Source of the DNA: DASXRA01 sp036502575
GTDB lineage: Bacteria; Actinomycetota; Actinomycetes; Mycobacteriales; Jatrophihabitantaceae
DNA: 64,000 nucleotides
Assembly: GCA_036502575.1 (NCBI GenBank)
Contig: DASXYL010000029.1
Span: forward strand, 124,001-188,000
Direction of reading: 5' to 3'
Below, piece by piece: positions 8,389 through 16,592 of the stretch. The notes beneath the pieces were generated by a model. The model saw only the letters and a list, made by a program, of their open reading frames with translations, ran no database searches and was not told the origin of the DNA. A program made the translations under genes and the position numbers. The number at the start of each line of letters is the position of its first letter. The stretch's first letter is position 1.

Positions 8389-9180
8389 ATGGCCGTCCTG
8401 AACGTGTGCGTGGCCGGCGTCACCGGGTGGACCGGCGAGGCGGTGGCCCGGGGCGTGCGCGACGAGCCGGACCTGCAACTGCGGTGCGGGGTCGCGCGAT
8501 CGGCGGCGGGCCGCGAGCACCTCGGCGTCGCGGTGTACGCGACGGTAGCCGAGGCGCTCGACGCCGGCGGGGTGGACGTCCTGGTCGACTACACCTCGCA
8601 CGCGGCCGTCGGCGCGAACGTGCGGCAGGCGGTCGAGCGCGGGGTGTCCGTCGTGGTGGGTTCGTCCGGGCTCTCCGGCGAGGACTACGAGCAGATCGCC
8701 GAGCTGGCGGTGGGCCACGGGGTGGGCGTGGTCGCATCGGGCAACTTCTCGCTGACGGCCGCGATGGCCCAGGCCGCCGCGAAGCTGGCGGCGCGCCACC
8801 TGCCGCACTGGGAGATCATCGACTACGCGTCCGCGCAGAAGCCCGATGCCCCGAGTGGTACCGCCCGCGAGCTGGCCGAGCAGCTGGCCGCCATCCGCCG
8901 ACCCGAGTACGCCATCCCGCCCGAGCAGACGGCCGGCCATCCCGAGGCGCGGGGCGCCGCGATCGCCGACGTGCAGGTGCACTCGGTGCGCCTGCCCGGA
9001 TACGTGATCGCCGTCGAGGCGATCTTCGGGCTGCCCGACGAGCGGCTGACGATCCGGCACGACGCGGGCAGCTCGGCGACGCCCTACGTCGCCGGAACGC
9101 TGCTCGCGATCCGAGCCGCCGCCGGGCGCACCGGGTTCGTCCGAGGCCTCGACTCCCTCCTGCTCGAGGCACCGGACTAG
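8389..9180 (+). CDS. DapB-like dihydrodipicolinate reductase homologue lacking the catalytic histidines
   Basis: 263 residues, starting at the ATG 12 bp after the thioredoxin gene. The Rossmann motif is GVTGWTG (10-16), with GSSGLS and SGNFS in the positions of the DapB GTTG and APNFS motifs. KPDAPSGTARELA (151-163) matches the substrate loop, and HSVRLPG fits the family. The catalytic HHxxK block is replaced by ASAQK (147-151): the Lys remains, but both histidines are Ala and Ser. It is therefore either a divergent reductase or a paralogue with another substrate. No other lysine-pathway gene is nearby. Confidence 0.85.
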   Translation: MAVLNVCVAGVTGWTGEAVARGVRDEPDLQLRCGVARSAAGREHLGVAVYATVAEALDAGGVDVLVDYTSHAAVGANVRQAVERGVSVVVGSSGLSGEDYEQIAELAVGHGVGVVASGNFSLTAAMAQAAAKLAARHLPHWEIIDYASAQKPDAPSGTARELAEQLAAIRRPEYAIPPEQTAGHPEARGAAIADVQVHSVRLPGYVIAVEAIFGLPDERLTIRHDAGSSATPYVAGTLLAIRAAAGRTGFVRGLDSLLLEAPD

Positions 9181-9206
9181 CCGGCCCGGTCCTAGCGAAC
9201 CCGCCC

Positions 9207-10798
9207 TTAGTCGGCCGGACGTTCGGACGGCAGCCGGGAGCGGCTGAACAGCCCGGCGATCAGCGTGGCCACCGTCGGTACGACGATCACCGTCACCAGC
9301 AGCGGCAGCCAGGGATCACGAAATGCATCCGCGCGCTCGAACCGCCGTCGATGGACGACAGCGACGTGAGGTCGAAACTCCGCTGGGAGTGCACCCAGGC
9401 GAATGACGGCAGGAATCCGGCGACCACCCCCAACAGGGTGCCGATTCCGGCGATGACGCCGGCTCGCGACATCGACAGCAACCGCCGGGTGCGAGGCGCC
9501 GCGCCGACCGCGCCGAGGGTGGTGAGGTCGGAGCGATTGTCCACATTGGACAGGGCCGTGGCGATCAAGGCCGCACCGAGGGTGATGACGGCGGAGGCGA
9601 GGAGCAGCGCGAGCAGCATCCACTGGTACGGGTTGTGGTAGCCCGTCTCGACCTCCAACTGCGAGCCCTGGTCGATCCGGGCGAGCGCACCGTTGGCGGC
9701 CTGGAGCTCGTGTTCGGTGGGTCGATGCGACGTGCGCGCGTAAACGCCCCCGGCTTCCCCCTTCACCTCCAGCCGGGTGGCGAGCGACGGCGGGATCACC
9801 AGCTTCACGAAGGCGTCTGCCTTGGGCACCGCTACGGCCGGCACGCTGACCTTCTCCCCGTCCTGGGTCGTGCCGCTGGACCCGTCCTGCGTGCTGTCGG
9901 CGGCCGTGACGTTGTAGAGGGTGAGCGTGGTCCGACCTTGGTGAATCACGGACGGATCGGTGACTACGACCTTGCCCGCGTGGAGCGCCGCGACGGCCTC
10001 CGCAGAGGTGGTCTGTAGCAACGTCTCGGCGGTGGAACCGTCGTCGATGACGACCGGTGGGATATCCCCGCTGCCGAGGAAGCCGTACTGCGACTGCACG
10101 CCGGGCGCGACGACGACCTTCGAGCACGGTGCCTTCTGGCAGTAGCTCGGGGGCGTGCTCACCGGGACGACCTTGGCTCCGGGCAGGGCCGTGCGCACCG
10201 CATCGACGATCTGGGGTTCGGTCTTGGCTGATGGATCGACCCATACGAAGGCGTCGTTGATCGGCAGGCGCGGTTGGTAGGCGCGGCGATCCTGATCGGC
10301 CGAGCTGGCCACCCCGATCGCCAGGGCGACGCTGCCGATCACGGCGGCCATCACGGCAGCCACCGCGGGCGCGGCCGAGGACCGATTCCGACCGGCATCG
10401 CGCAACGCGAGGCGCGCGGAGAGCGGCACCCAACGTCCGGCCCGGGAGACGAGTCCGAGCAGCGCCGGCGTGCAGATGATCAACCCGATCTCGGTCAAGG
10501 CCGCGCCGGCAATGATCACCCCGAGCAGCGGCACCCGCTTGCGGGTACGCACCGTGCCTCGCCGACCGGCGAGGGCTGCCACGACGTCGGTGCGCGCGGC
10601 GCCCCGGGCCGGGAAGACCGCGGCCGCCAGCGAGGTGAGCAGGCTGACAAGCGTCAGTGCCAGCAGTTCGAGCGGGCGAACGTCGAAGTGCCCCGGTATC
10701 TCGTTGACGTAGTGCCCGAAGGCCGCGATGCCGATCGCCGCCACGCCGATCGCGGTGATCGCGCTGAGCAGGCCCCCGGCCAAGCTGATGGGCAGCAC
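9207..10798 (-). pseudogene. Truncated and frameshifted FtsX-type ABC transporter permease
   Basis: The frame begins abruptly at 10798 inside what should be the last helices of the first FtsX domain (LAGGLLSAITAIGVAAIGIA), followed by the linker FPARGAARTDVVAALAGRRG. A second unit follows: a helix around 10300-10400, an extracytoplasmic domain (about 9700-10290) and two helices (WMLLALLLASAVITLGAAL). Close to the end the frame hits a stop after FVIPGCRCW. Adding one base near 9317-9320 gives FVIP-WLPLLVTVIVVP and the expected tail to 9207. Roughly 350 N-terminal residues and the partner ATPase are missing. The gene is dead by two lesions. Confidence 0.8.
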
Positions 10799-11233
10799 TT
10801 TCTGCGCCCGATCACGGGGGCCGACACCGAGCTCGACTACCCGGCGGTGATGGGTTCGCGGGAGCGCCTGTGGGCGATCTACGGCGAAAGCTGGGGCTGG
10901 CCACCGGCAACGATGACCTACGAGCAAGACCTGGCGGATCTGGTGCGGCACGAGGCCGAGATCGCCGCGCACCAGTCCTTCAAGTACGCGCTGTTCGACG
11001 AGGCGGGCACGGCCCTGCTCGGCTGCGTCTACATCGACCCGCCGGAGAAGGCCGGTGCCGACGCCGAGATCTCCTGGTGGGTGGTCGACGACCACGCGGG
11101 CGGGGCTCTCGAGCAGGCCCTGGACGCGTTCGTCCCGCAGTGGATCACCGCGGCCTGGCCCTTCCAGCAACCGCGCTACGTCGGACGGGATCTCTCCTGG
11201 CCGGACTGGCGGGCGCTGCCGGATCTCGTCTAA
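10799..11233 (+). pseudogene. N-terminally truncated GNAT-family acetyltransferase
   Basis: The coding signal begins at the junction with the broken permease and reads LRPITGADTELDYPAVMGSR, then the region ALLGCVYIDPPEKAGADAEI and a Trp-rich end. It resembles a GNAT-like actinobacterial group, but the first beta strand and start region (about 10-20 residues) are lost. The only in-frame starts are GTG 10846 and ATG 10849, without a ribosome site, which would remove still more of the fold. It is probably inactive. It and the permease point away from each other and have both lost their 5' ends at the same place. Confidence 0.65.
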
Positions 11234-11240
11234 GCCGGGC

Positions 11241-12209
11241 TCAGCCGGTGTGCGGCATCAGCGCGCCGGCCGGGATGACGCCGAGCTTGCCGGCGCGGAA
11301 GTCGTCGAGGGCCTGCTGCAGTTCCTCGACGGTGTTCATCACGAACGGCCCGTAGTGCGCCACGGGCTCGCGGATCGGCTGCCCGCCGAGCAGCAGCACC
11401 TCGAGGGCCGGGCGGTTCGAGTCCTGCGCGTCGTTCGCCGTCACGGTGATGCGGTCGCCGGCGCCGAGGACGGCGAGCTGGCCGCTGCGGATCGGGCGCC
11501 GCTCCGTGCCGATCGTCCCGTTGCCGGAGAGCACGTAGACCAGCGCGTTGAAATCGGCCCGCCAGGGCACGGACAGCTCCGCTCCGGGGGCGATGGTCGC
11601 GTGCGCGTACGTGATCGGGGTGTGCGTGCTGCCCGGGCCGTGGAACTCGCCGATGTCGCCGGCGATGATGCGGACCAGCGCACCGCCGTCGGCCGAGGCG
11701 ATCAGCTTCGTCTGCTGGCCCTCGATGCTCTGGTAGGCCGGCGCGATGAACTTGTCCTTGGCCGGCAGGTTCACCCACAGCTGGGTGCCGTGGAACAGGC
11801 CGCCGGACATGACCAGTTCCTCGGGCGGCGTCTCGATGTGCAGGATGCCACCGCCGGCCGTCATCCACTGGGTGGCGCCGTTCTCGATGACCCCGCCCCC
11901 GCCGTGGGAATCCTGGTGCAGGAAGGTGCCGTCGATCATGTAGGTGACTGTCTCGAAGCCGCGGTGCGGATGCCACGGCGTTCCCTTGGGCTCGCCCGGC
12001 GCGTAGTCGACCTCGCCCATCTGGTCCATGTGGATGAACGGGTCGAGCTCGTCGGTCGAGACACCGGCGAACGCGCGCACGACGGGGAAACCCTCGCCCT
12101 CGACGCCCCGAGGGCCGGTGGTGATCGACTTGACCGGACGTTCGGTGTCGCCGAGCTGCGCCGCGGACAGTCGCGGCAGGGTCAGCGTGTCGGCGGTGAT
12201 GGCGGGCAT
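11241..12209 (-). CDS. Pirin-family cupin protein
   Basis: 322 residues from the ATG at 12209, chosen for the GGAG 7 nt upstream; the upstream in-frame ATG (12221) lacks one. It is a bicupin. The N-terminal cupin has the metal motif HPHRGFETVTY, followed by a second His (HQDSHGGGGVIENG) and GGGILHIE, as in pirins with quercetinase or redox-regulator roles. FHGTQLWVNLP is the usual pirin signature after the first cupin, and the C-terminal cupin spans about 170-290. Cytoplasmic; the physiological substrate is unknown. It is convergent with the truncated acetyltransferase, 7 bp between the stops. Confidence 0.93.
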   Translation of the reverse strand: MPAITADTLTLPRLSAAQLGDTERPVKSITTGPRGVEGEGFPVVRAFAGVSTDELDPFIHMDQMGEVDYAPGEPKGTPWHPHRGFETVTYMIDGTFLHQDSHGGGGVIENGATQWMTAGGGILHIETPPEELVMSGGLFHGTQLWVNLPAKDKFIAPAYQSIEGQQTKLIASADGGALVRIIAGDIGEFHGPGSTHTPITYAHATIAPGAELSVPWRADFNALVYVLSGNGTIGTERRPIRSGQLAVLGAGDRITVTANDAQDSNRPALEVLLLGGQPIREPVAHYGPFVMNTVEELQQALDDFRAGKLGVIPAGALMPHTG

Positions 12210-12290
12210 CGCATCCTCCATAAGTTGTTGCGAGTGCAACTGTAACCAGCATCCGCGCCGCGGCATTCCACTCCGGGCCCGCTCGCCTGG

Positions 12291-12344
12291 TTGATGATCT
12301 CGGGCGATGGGACCACCCGTGGTCGCTCCGGCAGAGATGATCAA
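12291..12344. terminator. Nested inverted repeat between lipoprotein gene and pirin gene
   Basis: The outer arms TTGATGATCTC (12291-12301) and GAGATGATCAA (12334-12344) pair with one mismatch. The inner arms GACCAC and GTGGTC (12311-12324) pair perfectly around two bases. It lies downstream of the lipoprotein gene on the minus strand and about 80 bp before the pirin start. It could be a terminator, a dispersed palindrome or an operator; the position favours a terminator. Confidence 0.4.
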
Positions 12345-12361
12345 GTGGCGAGCGGCGTGGG

Positions 12362-12940
12362 CTAGGCGGCCGGGGCGATCTTCACGACGGCCGTGCTGTC
12401 GGTGATGTGCTCGACCGTGAGCGACAGGCCGTTCTCGGTGGCCGTGCTGTTCGCGCCGAGAACGACCGTGACGGCGCCATTGGTCGAGTTCGTGTGGCAG
12501 TAGGAGCCCGAGCACGTCCCGAAGCTCGAGTTGCCGATCGTCTGCCCGGTGACCGTGACTCGGTTCGACGTCACCGCCGTCACCTTGACCTTCTCGACGT
12601 CCATCGATCTGGGCAGCGGAATCGCCGTCCCCGCCCGGACGGCGACTTCGCAGCGGCCGTCGGCGCAGGCAGCAACGTTCGTTCCGTCGGCGGCGGACGG
12701 GGCGGCCGAGCTCGCCGGCGAGGCGGTCGATGTCGAGCTCGACGGCGCCACCGAACCGGGCGCCACCGAACCGGGCGACGTTGAACCGGGAGAGGTTGAA
12801 CCGGGGGAGGTCGAACCGGGAGCGGTCGAGCCCGGGAGCGTCAGCGCGGTGCCCGATCCCTTCGTCGACGAGTCGCAGCCGGCCAGCACGGTCAGAGCCA
12901 CGATCGCCGCCAGTGCGCCAGCGCAATGCCCTGTACGCAT
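12362..12940 (-). CDS. Putative lipoprotein with PGSTS tandem repeats
   Basis: 192 residues. The N-terminus is a lipoprotein signal: a basic start, a hydrophobic core and the lipobox LAGC at about residues 19-22. Residues about 35-65 consist of a five-residue repeat of the PGSTS/PGSVA type, visible in DNA as a 15-bp period at about 12750-12840, followed by a Ser/Ala-rich linker. The C-terminal 110 residues contain four Cys (CADGRC, GTCSGSYC) in two close pairs and beta-rich sequence. It is expected on the outer face of the membrane, with the repeat as a spacer. No family recognised. Confidence 0.75.
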   Translation of the reverse strand: MRTGHCAGALAAIVALTVLAGCDSSTKGSGTALTLPGSTAPGSTSPGSTSPGSTSPGSVAPGSVAPSSSTSTASPASSAAPSAADGTNVAACADGRCEVAVRAGTAIPLPRSMDVEKVKVTAVTSNRVTVTGQTIGNSSFGTCSGSYCHTNSTNGAVTVVLGANSTATENGLSLTVEHITDSTAVVKIAPAA

Positions 12941-13029
12941 CGATCCTCCGATCTGTCCCAGGAGCGGAGGATATCGGCGCGAGCCCGGGCGCTCGGCCCG
13001 GTGGCCGCAAGCGGTCTGGGTATCGCTGC

Positions 13030-15204
13030 TCAGTCGGCGAAGCGCAACCAGAGGGCGCCGAGCGGTGGCACCCGCAGCCGGGCCGATGCGGGCAACCCGT
13101 GCGAAGCCTCGTCGACGGCGGTCACGCCGCCGAAGTTGCCGACGCCGGAACCGAAGTACAGGTCGGCGTCGGTGTTGATCACCTCGTCCCAGCGTCCGGC
13201 CCGGGGCAGGCCGAGCTGATACTGCTCGTGCGGGATGGCGGAGAAGTTGGCGACACAGGCGACGACCGAACCGTCGCTGCCGTACCGAACGAAGGAGAAG
13301 ACGTTGCCCGAGACGTCGTCCGCGTCGATCCAGCCGAAGCCGGCCGGGTCGTGGTCCTGCGACCACAGCGCGGACGTCTCGCGATAGATGCGGTTGAGGT
13401 CGCCGATCAGGCGGGCCACCCCGCGATGATCGGGACTGTCGAGCAGCCACCAGTCCAACGATGCGCCCTCGCTCCACTCGCCGCCCTGGCCGAACTCCTG
13501 GCCCATGAACAGCAGTTGCTTGCCCGGATGCGCCCACATGTACGCGTACAGGGTGCGCAGTGTCGCCATCTGCTGCCAGCGATCACCGGGCACCTTGTTC
13601 AGCAGCGATCCCTTGCCGTGCACCACCTCGTCGTGCGAGATCGGCAGGACATAGTTCTCGGAGTAGGCGTACATCATCGAGAACGTCATCTCGTGGTGGT
13701 GGTACTGCCGATGGATCGGCTCGTGCGAGATGTAGCCGAGCGTGTCGTGCATCCAGCCCATGTTCCATTTGAAGCCGAAGCCGAGCCCGCCCAGGTGGGT
13801 CGGGCGGGTGACGCCCGGCCAGTCGGTGGACTCCTCGGCGATGGTGACCGCGCCCGGCACCCGCTTGTAGACCGTGGCGTTGACCTCCTGCAGGAACGAC
13901 ACCGCTTCGAGGTTCTCCCGGCCGCCGTAGACGTTGGGCGCCCACTCGCCGTCCTTGCGCGAGTAGTCGAGGTAGAGCATCGAGGCGACGGCGTCGACGC
14001 GCAGGCCGTCGATGTGGAACTCCTCCAACCAGAACAGGGCGTTCGCGACGAGGAAGTTGCGCACCTCGCGCCGTCCGAAGTCGAAGACGAACGTGCCCCA
14101 GTCGGGCTGCTCGCCCCGGCGCGGGTCGCCGTGCTCGTACAGGGGCGTGCCGTCGAAGCGGCCGAGCGCCCACGCGTCCTTGGGGAAGTGCGCCGGCACC
14201 CAGTCGACGATGACGCCGATGCCCTCTTGATGCAGCCGGTCGACGAGGTAGCGGAACTCGTCGGGGTTGCCGAACCGGGACGACGGCGCGTAGTACGAGG
14301 TCACCTGGTAGCCCCACGAGCCGCCGAACGGGTGCTCGGCGACGGGCAGGAACTCGACGTGGGTGAACCCGGTCTCGCGCAGGTGCTCGATCAGCTCGTC
14401 GGCGAACTGCCGGTAGCCCAGGCCCTGCCGCCACGAGCCGATGTGCACCTCGTAGATCGACATCGGCGACGTGCGCCAGTCGGTTTTCGCGCGCCCGTCG
14501 AGCCACGAGGAATCGCCCCACTCGTAGCGCGGCGTGAACACCACCGACGCGTTGGCCGGCGGGATCTCGGTGCCGAACGCCATCGGGTCGGCCTTCTCGC
14601 GCCACGCGCCGTCCGCGCCGAGAACCTGGAACTTGTACCGGGTGCCGTCGCCCACGCCGGGCACGAACAGCTCCCAGATGCCCGAGGACCCCAGCGACCG
14701 CATCGGGAACGCCCGACCGGACCAGTAGTCGAAGTCGCCGGCGATGCGCACCCCGCGCGCGTTCGGCGCCCACACCGCGAACGACGTGCCTTCGACGGCG
14801 CCGCCGGGTGTGTCGTAGCTGCGCACGTGCGCGCCCAGCACGTGCCACAGGTTCTCGTGGCGGCCCTCGCCGATCAGGTGCAGGTCGACGTCGCCGAGGG
14901 TAGGCAGCCACCGGTACGGATCGTCCACCACGAAGGAGTGATCGCCGTAGCGGACCTCCAGCCGGTAGTCGGACGGCGCGCCGTCGACGACGCCGCCGAA
15001 CACTCCGTCGTGCAGTCGCTGCAGCGCGGTGCGCTCGTCCCCGACGATCACCGTGACCGCGCTGGCCTCCGGACGCAGGGTGCGGATGACGGTGCGACCG
15101 TCCGCGGTCGGGTGCGCGCCGAGGATGCTGTGCGGGTCATGATGTGCGCCCCCGACCAGCTCCTCCAACTCCTTGCGCGCGACCGTGGCGATCGGCGTGC
15201 TCAT
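13030..15204 (-). CDS. glgB: 1,4-alpha-glucan branching enzyme GlgB
   Basis: 724 residues. A GlgB N-terminal domain and a CBM48 (about 110-215) precede a GH13 barrel. Catalytic motifs are in place: GLRVDAVASMLYLDY with nucleophile D404, TIAEEST with acid/base E457, and ISHDEVVHGKGSL with the third carboxylate. The enzyme introduces alpha-1,6 branches into linear alpha-1,4 glucan in the cytosol. Its ATG overlaps the TGA of the maltokinase gene, so it is the last gene of a tightly coupled treS-mak-glgB run and supplies the branching step for GlgE-made polymer. Confidence 0.97.
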   Translation of the reverse strand: MSTPIATVARKELEELVGGAHHDPHSILGAHPTADGRTVIRTLRPEASAVTVIVGDERTALQRLHDGVFGGVVDGAPSDYRLEVRYGDHSFVVDDPYRWLPTLGDVDLHLIGEGRHENLWHVLGAHVRSYDTPGGAVEGTSFAVWAPNARGVRIAGDFDYWSGRAFPMRSLGSSGIWELFVPGVGDGTRYKFQVLGADGAWREKADPMAFGTEIPPANASVVFTPRYEWGDSSWLDGRAKTDWRTSPMSIYEVHIGSWRQGLGYRQFADELIEHLRETGFTHVEFLPVAEHPFGGSWGYQVTSYYAPSSRFGNPDEFRYLVDRLHQEGIGVIVDWVPAHFPKDAWALGRFDGTPLYEHGDPRRGEQPDWGTFVFDFGRREVRNFLVANALFWLEEFHIDGLRVDAVASMLYLDYSRKDGEWAPNVYGGRENLEAVSFLQEVNATVYKRVPGAVTIAEESTDWPGVTRPTHLGGLGFGFKWNMGWMHDTLGYISHEPIHRQYHHHEMTFSMMYAYSENYVLPISHDEVVHGKGSLLNKVPGDRWQQMATLRTLYAYMWAHPGKQLLFMGQEFGQGGEWSEGASLDWWLLDSPDHRGVARLIGDLNRIYRETSALWSQDHDPAGFGWIDADDVSGNVFSFVRYGSDGSVVACVANFSAIPHEQYQLGLPRAGRWDEVINTDADLYFGSGVGNFGGVTAVDEASHGLPASARLRVPPLGALWLRFAD

Positions 15205-16592
15205 GCAGCATCACCGGCGCCGAGGCGGGCGAGCGAGGCCAAGGGGATGGGCAGCCAGCCGGGCCGGTTGCGCGACTCGTACACCGCTTCGTACACCGCC
15301 TTGTCGGCCTCGAAGCCGTGGATGAGCGCGTCGTCGCTGTCGAGGTCGTGGCCCGACGCCTCGGCGTAACCGGCCCGGAACGCGCGCCGGTTGCGTTGGG
15401 ACCACTCCTCGGCGCGGTATTCGAGCTGGGCCGTTCCGGGGGAGTCGGGGAGCTGGTGCCGGGCCGCGTAGTCGAACGAGCGCAGCATGCTCGCCACGTC
15501 CCGAAGCGGGGAGTCGAACCCGCGCCGGCTCTGCAGGCTGGCCACCGGCTCGCCCTCGAAATCCAGCACGACGAAGCGATGGACCGTGCGCAGGACCTGG
15601 CCCAGGTGCAGGTCGCCGTGGATGCGCTGGGTGATCAGGGCCGCGGTGCGTCCCGCGGCGCTGAACGCGTCGAACGCGGCGCGCAGGCCGGACTCGACCT
15701 CGGCCAGCTGCGGGACGATCGGCAGCGCGGCGTCGAGGCGGGCGTGCATCGCCGTCGCGCGGGCGGCCAGGTCCTCGCCGGCCAGGACCGACGTGCCGAA
15801 CGCCTCGGCCAGGTCGGCGTGCACCTCGGCGGTGGCGACGCCCAGGCGCTCGGCCTCGCCGGCGAAGTCGCCGCCGGCCTCCTCGGCGTGCAGGTCGGCC
15901 TCGGCCATCAGGTCGCGCACGCTGGTCTTGGCGAGTTCCCAGCCGTCGGTGGCGGTGGTCATGAACTCCTGCAGCATCGCCAGGCTCGTGGGCTGGTCGT
16001 CGATGTCGGCGGTGACCGAGCCGAGCAGCCGGGCGATGTGGCGCGCGCCCAACTCGGTGAGCGCGCGATGCACCTCGATGTCGGGGTTGATGCCCGGTTC
16101 GAGGCGGCGGAACACTTTCAAGATCGCCTGGTCGCCGTAGATGAGTGAGGTGTTGGACTGCTCGGCGGTGGTCACCAGGCTGGTCTGCCCGACCGGAATG
16201 GTGTCCGGATCGCCGACCCGGGCGAAGCGCAGCGGGCCGAGCGTGGCCTCGTCGCGGATGCCGAGCAGCCAGGCCTGAGTGACGTCCTTGTCGTGTAACG
16301 CGTCATAGATCCAGTGCGGCTGATCGTCGATCGTCACCGAGCCGAGCAGGACGTGCTCGAGCGTCGGGACGAGTTCGGGGCGCAGCACGAGCGGCAGCTG
16401 GTAACTCTCGACGCCGCCGTCGTCGTAGCTGACGGTGGCCAGCCAGATCGAGAGCTCCGGCGGGCCGGCCTCGAGCACTTCGAGGCGGCGGAGCGCGAGG
16501 GCGTTGGACGGTCTGCCCTTGCCGGCGAACCACCGCTGGGCCGGCAGCCACTGGATCACCAGGGGCTGCAGGTCATGTTCGGACAAGGTCAC
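15201..16592 (-). CDS. mak: Maltokinase (Mak/Pep2)
   Basis: 463 residues. N-terminal cap domain (about 1-110) with the QRWFAGKG motif, then a kinase-like fold related to aminoglycoside phosphotransferases: catalytic loop HGDLHLGQVL (H325, D327) and metal-binding DFEGEP (D344). It phosphorylates maltose with ATP to maltose 1-phosphate, the donor used by GlgE. The GTG start overlaps the treS stop (GTGA) and its own stop overlaps the glgB start, indicating coupled translation. TreS and Mak form a physical complex in mycobacteria; the fixed order here suits that. Confidence 0.95.
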   Translation of the reverse strand: MTLSEHDLQPLVIQWLPAQRWFAGKGRPSNALALRRLEVLEAGPPELSIWLATVSYDDGGVESYQLPLVLRPELVPTLEHVLLGSVTIDDQPHWIYDALHDKDVTQAWLLGIRDEATLGPLRFARVGDPDTIPVGQTSLVTTAEQSNTSLIYGDQAILKVFRRLEPGINPDIEVHRALTELGARHIARLLGSVTADIDDQPTSLAMLQEFMTTATDGWELAKTSVRDLMAEADLHAEEAGGDFAGEAERLGVATAEVHADLAEAFGTSVLAGEDLAARATAMHARLDAALPIVPQLAEVESGLRAAFDAFSAAGRTAALITQRIHGDLHLGQVLRTVHRFVVLDFEGEPVASLQSRRGFDSPLRDVASMLRSFDYAARHQLPDSPGTAQLEYRAEEWSQRNRRAFRAGYAEASGHDLDSDDALIHGFEADKAVYEAVYESRNRPGWLPIPLASLARLGAGDAA

